NCBI GenBank assembly: GCA_965656875.1
Contig: CBFHMJ010000027.1
Location: 248,001 to 312,000, forward strand
Direction of reading: 5' to 3'
Length of the DNA: 64,000 nucleotides
Source: CBFHMJ01 sp965656875
GTDB lineage: Bacteria > Pseudomonadota > Gammaproteobacteria > Enterobacterales > Alteromonadaceae
Notes under the pieces: generated by a model
What the model was told of the DNA's origin: nothing
Database searches by the model: none
The model's input: only the letters and a program-made list of their open reading frames with translations
In this document: positions 56,891 to 64,000 of the stretch, piece by piece
Numbering within the stretch: the first letter of the stretch is position 1
How the letters are laid out: every line of letters begins with the position of its first letter
Position numbers and translations under genes: made by a program

Positions 56891-59245
56891 TCAGGCAGTC
56901 TGTTTATCACTACTATTCTTTTTACCAATCGGCCATAAAATTGCAGATATTGCGGGTAATAATATAACTGCACCCAACATGTTTACTACGAACATGAAGG
57001 TCAGAAGAATACCCATATCCATCTGGAATTTCAGTGCAGAGAACACCCAGGTGCTAACTCCTACCGCCAGCGTGATTCCAGTAAACAATACCGCACTACC
57101 ACGTTCTTTTAACGCCTGAGCATAAGCCTGTTGCATAGGCATACCGCTACGAATCAGTGGACTCATATTCGCCAGGATATAAATACCGTAATCGACCCCG
57201 ATACCAACACCCAATGCAATAACAGGCAATGTAGATACAGTAAGACCGATCTCCAGATAAACCATTAATGCCTGGGCCATTGTCGATACAATGTACAATG
57301 GCAATACGACGGCAATCGTGGCTCGCAATGAACGGAAACTTAGTAAACACAGCACAAACACTGCACCGTACACATAAATCATCATTGGCGTCTGTGCTTC
57401 GCTTACTGCTTCATTCGTCGCAGCCATAACACCAACCGGACCTGAAGCCAGACGGAATTTAACTTCATCCGTTTCAAATTCAGCAGCTAGTTCTTTAGTA
57501 CGATCAACTACACGTTCGATTGTTTCAGCCTTGTGATCAGACAGAAATAAAACAATTGGCATCACACTACAATTCGTATCAAGAAGACCAGTACTTGTTT
57601 CTACTCTACTGACCGATTGAGACAATGTACTTTCTGTTCTTGGAATTGTACGCCACTTCGCATTACCTTCGTTGTAGCCAGCGTTAACCAGCTTTGCCAC
57701 CGAAGAAAGACTCATAGCCGACTGAACACCATCAACATTCTCAAGTCGCCACTGGAATTGATCAATACGATCCATGATTTCATGTGACATACAAGATTCG
57801 GACGGTGCTTCAACGATTATCTTTAATAAATCAATGGTGATTGCGTACTTATCTGTAATAAGTGCGACATCCTGATTGTAACGGCTATATTCATGCAGTG
57901 CTGGCGCTCCTGCATGCAAGTCACCAATCTTCATATTCTTACTGTAATCAAACGCCAGCAACCACGCAATAGCGGCGGTAATAACGATGACAACAGCTAC
58001 TCTCGGACGAGAACACAATACCAGTGTCTTCCAGAAACCTTTAGGTTCACCCGATGATTTCTCAGCTTTTAAATTAACCTTTGCTAAATACTTCGGCGAG
58101 AATTTAAGGAATGATGCAATAACCGGTAGCAAAATAAGATTCGTCAGAATGACAACTGCAACACCTAAACTTGCCGTAATCGCCAATTCACGAATAACAC
58201 CGATATCAATAGCCAGCAAGGTAAGGAAGCCAACGGTATCAGATAGTAAGGCTACAATGCCCGGAACCAGAAGATTGCGACAACAACGTTGTGCAGCTTC
58301 TTTTGCATCACAACCAGTTACGGCTTCTTTACCCAGTGCATTAATCATTTGCACACCATGGCTTACACCAATCGCAAACACCAGGAAAGGCACCAGAATA
58401 GACATTGGATCAATGACAAATCCAATGACCGATAACAGACCCAACTGCCAGACAACGGCAATAAACGAGCAGAAGATTGGTAATGCTGTCAGGATAATCG
58501 AGTGAGAGAAGAACCAGACCATGATGGTGGTAATAACAATCGCCACAACGAAGAACAACACAACACCTTTTGCGCCGTCAGCTATATCACCCACCATTTT
58601 GGCAAAGCCGATGATATGAATGGTCACATCGTCACTTTGAAATTGACCACGAATCTGATCTTCAAGTGTTTCAGCAAATGCTATTGCATCTATTTTTTCA
58701 TTCGTTTGCGGATTAATTTCCATGAGCTGGGCAGTAACCATTGCACAAGAATAGTCATCTGCAATCAACCGCCCTACAATTCCGGCTTTTTCAATATTGC
58801 TTTTTACGATCTGCATATTCGCCGGTGTTGGACTGAAGTCAGCAGGAACAACCGGACCACCGGCAAATCCGTCTTCAACCACTTCAACGAAACGCGTACT
58901 CGGAGAAAATAATGATTTCACCAAAGGACGGTTCACACCTGGAATAAAATAAAGTTGATCGTGGACACCCTTCAATGTACTGAAGAATGTTTCATTAAAG
59001 ATGTCGTCATTCGCATCACACACAGAAATTAAAATACTGTTCGCACCACCAAAATTTTCCTGGTGCTTCAGATAAGTCTGCATGTATTCATGATTCAGTG
59101 GGATATTTTTGGTAAACGATGCCCCCATTTGAATCTGAGAGGCCTTATAACCAAGGAAAACTGTCGCTAATGTAAATAACATCAGGACTATAAAACGATG
59201 CCGGAATAGCATCAATTCTAAAAATGAGACTATCGAATTGATCAT
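56891..59245 (-). CDS. RND/MMPL family transporter
   Basis: A 784-residue inner-membrane protein with the RND plan: one N-terminal helix, a periplasmic loop (about 40-220), a six-helix block, a second helix and periplasmic loop (about 430-610) and a final six-helix block. VPFLVFAIGVSHGVQM and VIALGVGIGVDYGIYI are the conserved helix-4 and helix-10 regions with Asp/Gly residues for proton coupling. It is the single-polypeptide MMPL/hopanoid-export-like kind, not a tripartite drug pump. It is 5 bases after the YCF48 gene and so translated from the same mRNA. Relatives next to DUF1302/DUF1329 genes are thought to move lipid-like compounds, which is inference here. Confidence 0.88.
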   Translation of the reverse strand: MINSIVSFLELMLFRHRFIVLMLFTLATVFLGYKASQIQMGASFTKNIPLNHEYMQTYLKHQENFGGANSILISVCDANDDIFNETFFSTLKGVHDQLYFIPGVNRPLVKSLFSPSTRFVEVVEDGFAGGPVVPADFSPTPANMQIVKSNIEKAGIVGRLIADDYSCAMVTAQLMEINPQTNEKIDAIAFAETLEDQIRGQFQSDDVTIHIIGFAKMVGDIADGAKGVVLFFVVAIVITTIMVWFFSHSIILTALPIFCSFIAVVWQLGLLSVIGFVIDPMSILVPFLVFAIGVSHGVQMINALGKEAVTGCDAKEAAQRCCRNLLVPGIVALLSDTVGFLTLLAIDIGVIRELAITASLGVAVVILTNLILLPVIASFLKFSPKYLAKVNLKAEKSSGEPKGFWKTLVLCSRPRVAVVIVITAAIAWLLAFDYSKNMKIGDLHAGAPALHEYSRYNQDVALITDKYAITIDLLKIIVEAPSESCMSHEIMDRIDQFQWRLENVDGVQSAMSLSSVAKLVNAGYNEGNAKWRTIPRTESTLSQSVSRVETSTGLLDTNCSVMPIVLFLSDHKAETIERVVDRTKELAAEFETDEVKFRLASGPVGVMAATNEAVSEAQTPMMIYVYGAVFVLCLLSFRSLRATIAVVLPLYIVSTMAQALMVYLEIGLTVSTLPVIALGVGIGVDYGIYILANMSPLIRSGMPMQQAYAQALKERGSAVLFTGITLAVGVSTWVFSALKFQMDMGILLTFMFVVNMLGAVILLPAISAILWPIGKKNSSDKQTA

Positions 59246-59250
59246 ATTAT

Positions 59251-60267
59251 TTATTTAACGCTTATAGTTTTTATACCGACTTCAGAGGCAACTACCAACT
59301 GACCATTTGAAAACACGCCATTCATTAATGCTTTGCCATCAGGCTGAGATTTAGACGTAAAGCTAGAACCATTATCTGAGCTCACAAACGTAACACCAGA
59401 ATTAGCCAACAATACAATCTCATTCTTACTATTTTTAACAACACTGTTAATTGTTGCGATACGATCAGTTTTTACTTGTTTCCATTGCTGACCATCATCC
59501 GTACTGATGTATACACTGCCTCGTAAGCCCACAGCTAACAGAGAGCCATTTTCTGTTTTAGTGATATCAAAAAATGAGCCCAGGTAAAACTCATCATAAC
59601 GTGTCCATGTCTTACCAAAATCGTTACTGTGACAAAGCAGACCTGCTTCTCCAGCGATATAAAAATCGTTTCCAAATACTCTTAAGCGATTGAAGTGCGG
59701 AAGAATAGAAGTGGTCTCTTCTTCATAAGCTTCAGGATCTGATTCCTTCAGCTCGTCCAGGTATTCGGCATCTTCAGGAAATAGAAGTTCAGAATGGAAT
59801 TCTTTACGCCAGTTTTTACCGCCGTCTTTAGTACGGTAAAACAGTCCGTAAGAACCAATAGCGACACCATTCAGCTCATCTTTAAACCAAACGTCCAGAA
59901 GTGGCTTCTCAACTTTCGGCAAAAACTGCTGTATTGACCAATCGACTCCACCATTCTCTGTTACCAGGATAGTTGCGTCATGACCGACAGCCCAACCTCT
60001 ATTTTCATTGATAAAGAAAACTTTGGTTAGGAGGATGTTTACAGGTGAATTCGCCTGTTGCCATGCACCGCCATTATCTGAATACAGAATATGGCCACGC
60101 TCGCCAACGGCGACCTGACGTTGATTGGGCAATAAAGCAATGTCTGTTAAAAGGGACTTTGCAGCATGCTGTGCTTTGAAGGATTCGACGGGAAAAACCG
60201 TAGATAACGACGTCGAAGAATAAACTACCAGAACGGTAAAAAGGAGTTTAAGCGCGAAATGTTTCAT
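59251..60267 (-). CDS. YCF48/BNR-type beta-propeller protein
   Basis: A 338-residue exported protein with a signal peptide (about 1-22). It has at least five repeats of the sialidase/BNR-like, Ycf48-type pattern: GERGHILYSDNGGAW, GHDATILVTENGGVDW, GSYGLFYRTKDGGKNW, GEAGLLCHSNDFGKTW and GLRGSVYISTDDGQQW. It should fold as a 7-bladed propeller in the periplasm. It is not a photosystem factor here. In other proteobacteria it is the regular partner of the adjacent RND protein, probably binding its periplasmic loop. Confidence 0.88.
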   Translation of the reverse strand: MKHFALKLLFTVLVVYSSTSLSTVFPVESFKAQHAAKSLLTDIALLPNQRQVAVGERGHILYSDNGGAWQQANSPVNILLTKVFFINENRGWAVGHDATILVTENGGVDWSIQQFLPKVEKPLLDVWFKDELNGVAIGSYGLFYRTKDGGKNWRKEFHSELLFPEDAEYLDELKESDPEAYEEETTSILPHFNRLRVFGNDFYIAGEAGLLCHSNDFGKTWTRYDEFYLGSFFDITKTENGSLLAVGLRGSVYISTDDGQQWKQVKTDRIATINSVVKNSKNEIVLLANSGVTFVSSDNGSSFTSKSQPDGKALMNGVFSNGQLVVASEVGIKTISVK

Positions 60268-60312
60268 TAAGTTTACTTGTTAGAGTTATTACTCGAAAAG
60301 TTATCATATACG

Positions 60313-60342
60313 AAAACGGTTGGCTTAAGCCAACCGTTTTTT
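60313..60342. terminator. perfect 28-base palindrome between the two halves of the cluster
   Basis: AAAACGGTTGGCTT and AAGCCAACCGTTTT make an uninterrupted palindrome with T-runs on both sides. It lies between the DUF1329 stop and the YCF48 start, so it should reduce transcription of YCF48-RND from the DUF1302-DUF1329 promoter. Confidence 0.88.
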
Positions 60343-60355
60343 AGAAATTTATAGA

Positions 60356-61720
60356 TTAACGCTTACCTTCACGGCGTAACGCTGCAGGCGTAAAGTCACG
60401 ATCTCTGAATTTAACACCAAAGTCATACATATCTTCCTGGTTGTCTAAACCAATTGCGATATAACGACGTGAGTTCAGATCGTAATATACATCCAACGTA
60501 CTCCAGTGAGTCGGCACTTCGTAGTAGTTGATACAATATGCAACCGCAACACGATATAGCTCGTCACGATTATCATACAAATCAGCTACTTGAATTTGCC
60601 AGCTGTCCTCATCAATATAGAAAGTACGCTTTTTATAAATGTGAGATACACCATCTTTTAACGTCGCTTCTACAACCCATACACGGTGTTTTTCCCAACG
60701 GACATGTTCAGGATTGATGTGACCAGGCATCAGGATATCGTCATAATCCAGTGAATCACTATGTAACTTATAGTTGTTATAAGGAACAAGTAATTCTTTC
60801 TTGCCTTTCAACTCCCAGTTGTAGCGGTTTGGTGAACCGTTAAACATATCGAAGTCATCAGTTGTTCTTAAACCATCAGACGCCGTTCCCGGTGCATCAT
60901 ATGCAACATTTGGCGCACGACGTACACGACGCTGACCAGTATTGTATGTCCATGCCTGTCTTGGTGTTTTAATCTGATCCATTGTTTCATGAACAAGTAA
61001 CGCTGTACCGGCCAGACGAGCCGGAGAAGTTACTGCTTGTTTGAAACGGAACAAGACATTTGAATCTTCAAGAGCACCTGGTGTTGCATCATCAGCAGAA
61101 TACTTAGACATTAGCTTTTCATCAAAGCCAATCATCGTGTAAGAACCACCAGCAGTTGGTGCGGCCTGACCACCCCAACGTTTTACATCAACACCACGGT
61201 AACGTGTGATGTGATTCCAGATCGCTTCCAGACCATTTTTTGGAATCGGGAATGGGATACCAATCGCCGTTCCTTTAATACCGTTACCGCCTTCGATTAG
61301 TTCAGCAGTTGATGCATTTTTTGCTGTCTGATCATAAACATGTTGTGGATATGATGCTGTTCTGCGTGATTGATAAACATGCATTTGATACGTGTCCGGG
61401 TACGTTTCAAACATTTTCTGTTGACCCGGAGAAAGAAGCTCACTGTATTTATCAAGATTCTTCTTACTGATGGTATAAAGAATTTTGTCACCCGCAAATG
61501 GATCAGGATGGTGATCACCCGCCTTATAACCTGCTGGTGCTTTTGTTATACCACCGTTCCATGCCGGGATACTTCCATCGGCATTACCTGCTTTTTCTGC
61601 ACCTAACGGTGTCAGATCTTTACCAAGACGCTTGATCTCGTCAGGCGTCATTTTTGCTAAACTGCCCGCCGACGTCAGCGTTAGCGCGATCGCGGCAGAA
61701 ATCAGGGTTAGCTTTTTCAT
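60356..61720 (-). CDS. DUF1329 family outer-membrane-associated protein
   Basis: A 454-residue exported protein with a signal peptide (about 1-22, ending SLAK). DUF1329 proteins resemble LolA/B-like half-barrels and are found beside DUF1302 genes. Markers are the opening MTPDEIKRLGKDLTPLGAEKAGNADGSIPAW, WNYNTGQRRVRRAPN-like WTYNTGQRRVRRAPN, and the C-terminal LDVYYDLNSRRYIAIGLDN. It starts 14 bases after the DUF1302 stop, using AAGGGA that overlaps that stop. Function unknown; lipid or hydrophobic-ligand handling is a common proposal. Confidence 0.92.
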   Translation of the reverse strand: MKKLTLISAAIALTLTSAGSLAKMTPDEIKRLGKDLTPLGAEKAGNADGSIPAWNGGITKAPAGYKAGDHHPDPFAGDKILYTISKKNLDKYSELLSPGQQKMFETYPDTYQMHVYQSRRTASYPQHVYDQTAKNASTAELIEGGNGIKGTAIGIPFPIPKNGLEAIWNHITRYRGVDVKRWGGQAAPTAGGSYTMIGFDEKLMSKYSADDATPGALEDSNVLFRFKQAVTSPARLAGTALLVHETMDQIKTPRQAWTYNTGQRRVRRAPNVAYDAPGTASDGLRTTDDFDMFNGSPNRYNWELKGKKELLVPYNNYKLHSDSLDYDDILMPGHINPEHVRWEKHRVWVVEATLKDGVSHIYKKRTFYIDEDSWQIQVADLYDNRDELYRVAVAYCINYYEVPTHWSTLDVYYDLNSRRYIAIGLDNQEDMYDFGVKFRDRDFTPAALRREGKR

Positions 61721-61734
61721 ACTAATACTTTCCC

Positions 61735-63837
61735 TTAAATTGCATACTTAACGTTAAATGAAATGTAATCGCGGTCACGGAAATTATTCGTGTTACCTTC
61801 ACCACCCCAGAAAGCGTTGTAGGTGATATCCGCTGAAATACGGCTCTGATAATCGAATGTTACAGTGAATGCCGCAGATTTGCGGTCTTCAACGAACAGG
61901 AACAATGGATCAGGCGTAATACCGTTAACGTCATGAGAGAATGTTACTCTTGGGAGAACGTTGATACCGGCAAATACGTTATTGTACTCAGCGCGAGCGA
62001 TTAAACGATAACCCCATGCAAACTTGCTTGGGAAAGGATTTGTTTCAGGACCATTCTGAATAGCAGTCAGAAGCCCTTCTTTGCCCGGTAATGGACCACT
62101 ACGAGCAGTACCCGGACCATTCAAACGAAGTTCATCTGGATCAGGCATGTCATTAATATTAATACCACCAACTTCCGCTAATAACACAAGGTTATCCGTA
62201 CCAAGCGTCGGCCCCATAAGATGGGTAAATGTTACCTGAGCCTGAGTTGTATCAGAAAGAATAAAACCCTGTGAATACTCGCCAGGAGGAGGCGTATCTA
62301 ATTGAGAGATATTTGTAAATTCTGGACGAAGACCTGCCGCAGCCAGCTGTTCCGGCATACCCGCATAAAGAATTTCAACGTCATCAATCTGTAAAGGCTC
62401 ATCCTGACGATAACTAATTTCACCAGATACAGCTGTATCACCTACCGTTGTATTAAAGCTGAAGCCATACAGTTTTATATCTTCAACATATTCCAGCGCC
62501 GCTTTGGAAAAAGCAGTTAAAGAATAAACATTGTCAATACTAATTTGATTCTGAGCAATATATGCAAGATCAGATTGGATGGATTCCTGGAAGAAATCTG
62601 AAGTAACACCAGAAATAACAGGTCGACGACTATGATAATTCATATAGTACAAACCAAACTCTGTATCATTTAGCTCTGGCGAATAAATCGCTAGTTTCAA
62701 ACCATATTGGCCTGAATCTGACGGCTCGTTGATGCCGCGAACGTCACGTCCTGATGCAGTAGGAATTCTTGTACTGTTTGGTGGACGAAGTGCTACTTTG
62801 GTAGGGTAAGCCAGATACATATTGGCTAGTAATTGCTGTTGCGCTACTGGATCAGTGATGCCCTGAGCTGCTACCGCAGTTTGCCAGTCACTATATAATG
62901 AATTCAAACCACCGATAACGCGTTCAAGGTCCATATCCGGATTACTGGTAAAGCCAAGATTTACGTTATTCCGATAGCCACCTTCACCAGCGAAATCGTT
63001 CGTTGAAAAATAAGAGCCTGGCGTTGGAAGTACGGTTTCTTGCCAGTCATACTGATAAAACATTTCAACACTGACATTATCGGTAATGCCGATTGAACTC
63101 CACACCATACCGACAGGAATAAATGCTTCTTTTACTTCAGCACCCGGCGCACGTAAACGTGCAATATCAACAGGGTTAACATTCAGACCATGAGAGATAA
63201 GCGTACTTTCACCCCAACTGACAACCTGATCACCAATACGGACCGACACAGGGTTCATGCCATCATTAAAATCGAAGTCAGCGTATAAGAATGCATCCAA
63301 TAATCTGATATCACGACACGTCAGGTCTTTAGCCTGTTCATCACGACATGGATCAACCGGAGTTCCAGAGGTATTGTTTCTGTATGGACGTTTGCCATCC
63401 ATCAATTCAAAATCATAGAAATACATGAATCGCGTAAAGAAGCCCCAATTGTCTTTACGGATATCTAATTCGTGCGTTCCTTTGAAGATCTTTGAAAACG
63501 TTTCACCTGAATCAAAGTTCAGGTTACCTGCATCACCATTATTAGAGTAGCTACCTGGCTGAGCCCAGATGTCTCCGGAAGTATAGATAGGATTTAATGC
63601 GGGATGGTATCCAGTCAGATTAAATTGTCCTGGTACATTTGTTTTACCAATCAGACCTATTTCTCTGTCTTCTACACGCCAACTGGCACCAAGTGAAAAA
63701 GTTGAATCAAAAGAAACTTCGAAGTCGCCAACATCAAAACTCACAGCATTTGCTTGAGAGCTTGACAAGGCTAAGAGAGCAGAAGCAACGCATATTGCAA
63801 GCGGCTTCCGGGCAAAGGTACCTGGCCCTTTTATCAT
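61735..63837 (-). CDS. DUF1302 family outer-membrane protein
   Basis: A 700-residue outer-membrane beta-barrel with a signal peptide (about 1-31, ending QANA). The sequence shows many alternating beta strands, the family opening FDVGDFEVSFDSTFSLGASWRVEDRE, repeated R/KDNWGFFTRFMYFYDFE-type strands (KDNWGFFTRFMYFYDFEL), and an aromatic YISFNVKYAI end. Two cysteine-bearing segments (DPCRDEQ and LTCRDI) could form a disulfide loop. It heads the DUF1302-DUF1329-YCF48-RND set. GGGGGAGA precedes its ATG. Family function unsettled; porin-like uptake or export of hydrophobic compounds is proposed. Confidence 0.9.
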   Translation of the reverse strand: MIKGPGTFARKPLAICVASALLALSSSQANAVSFDVGDFEVSFDSTFSLGASWRVEDREIGLIGKTNVPGQFNLTGYHPALNPIYTSGDIWAQPGSYSNNGDAGNLNFDSGETFSKIFKGTHELDIRKDNWGFFTRFMYFYDFELMDGKRPYRNNTSGTPVDPCRDEQAKDLTCRDIRLLDAFLYADFDFNDGMNPVSVRIGDQVVSWGESTLISHGLNVNPVDIARLRAPGAEVKEAFIPVGMVWSSIGITDNVSVEMFYQYDWQETVLPTPGSYFSTNDFAGEGGYRNNVNLGFTSNPDMDLERVIGGLNSLYSDWQTAVAAQGITDPVAQQQLLANMYLAYPTKVALRPPNSTRIPTASGRDVRGINEPSDSGQYGLKLAIYSPELNDTEFGLYYMNYHSRRPVISGVTSDFFQESIQSDLAYIAQNQISIDNVYSLTAFSKAALEYVEDIKLYGFSFNTTVGDTAVSGEISYRQDEPLQIDDVEILYAGMPEQLAAAGLRPEFTNISQLDTPPPGEYSQGFILSDTTQAQVTFTHLMGPTLGTDNLVLLAEVGGININDMPDPDELRLNGPGTARSGPLPGKEGLLTAIQNGPETNPFPSKFAWGYRLIARAEYNNVFAGINVLPRVTFSHDVNGITPDPLFLFVEDRKSAAFTVTFDYQSRISADITYNAFWGGEGNTNNFRDRDYISFNVKYAI

Positions 63838-64000
63838 GTTTTTATCTCCCCCTGTCCCTTCAGGTGTATTGTTCTTAGTATGTGGTTTTATTTATCTATG
63901 TGCCGTGTTAACAGCAAAATTGCGATTAATAATTACATCATTTATTTGCTTAAGCAAGCAATTAACAGCCTTTAGATACTAAGCTTATATCGTTAATTTA

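Noticed and set aside
1..64000. CRISPR arrays, insertion sequences, prophage or integrase
   Set aside because: No regularly spaced direct repeats, transposase or integrase motifs were seen. The tRNA-Pro gene has no integrase or visible attachment-site duplication beside it.

Overview
The window is about 64 kb of a chromosome from a gammaproteobacterium, probably marine and heterotrophic. Several conserved gammaproteobacterial neighbourhoods support this: mnmA-hflD-purB with roxA, pyrD next to zapC, mrp/apbC divergent from metG with dcd beside it, and cytochrome b561 next to yceI. Two very large Oar-like TonB-dependent receptors, a large secreted subtilase with a GlyGly-CTERM tail, a leucine dehydrogenase and a 180-kDa-class NAD-glutamate dehydrogenase point to a peptide and amino-acid consumer of the Oceanospirillales/Alteromonadales type. 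A Kangiella/Pleionea-like relative is a guess from gene content, not a demonstrated placement. I see no insertion sequence, prophage, integrase or CRISPR array, and the window reads as ordinary chromosome.

Layout. 1-8.2 kb: the 3' part of a protein that looks like an M1 aminopeptidase fused to an M28-like domain with both active sites degraded; a 93-residue protein ending in two exact NGGGYIPPE repeats; and, convergent to it, a 1610-residue secreted subtilisin. 8.7-11.4 kb: a class V aminotransferase and a class II DAHP synthase preceded by a 16-codon leader ORF. 11.9-15.4 kb: an operon of an unknown protein, a low-molecular-weight phosphotyrosine phosphatase and a BtuCD-like ABC transporter, with a small hypothetical gene upstream. 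15.6-20.1 kb: mnmA, hflD, purB, roxA. 20.3-26.1 kb: a DUF4826 protein, leucine dehydrogenase, cytochrome b561, YceI, a RimK-like ATP-grasp enzyme and a sodium:solute symporter. 26.3-45.5 kb: two Oar-like receptors flanking a signalling block (HD-GYP response regulator, MHYT hybrid histidine kinase), a PagL-like lipid A deacylase and a DUF3103-like protein, ending with a DISM/GGDEF/EAL phosphodiesterase. 45.5-51.5 kb: tRNA-Pro(GGG), dcd, mrp, metG, zapC, pyrD. 51.5-63.8 kb: the giant NAD-GDH, then an RND/MMPL transporter, a YCF48-type beta-propeller, DUF1329 and DUF1302 proteins.

How the genes may work together. The subtilase, the TonB receptors, the symporter, leucine dehydrogenase and NAD-GDH form a plausible extracellular-protein and amino-acid catabolic theme, though they are separate transcription units. 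Several c-di-GMP and phosphorelay proteins sit between the two receptors. The DUF1302/DUF1329/YCF48/RND set is a recurring partnership in proteobacteria whose job is not settled; envelope transport of a hydrophobic compound is the usual guess.

The best candidate for something undescribed is the small protein at 2990-3271. Its two nonapeptide repeats are identical in protein although 7 of their 9 codons differ, which implies selection on the peptide motif itself.
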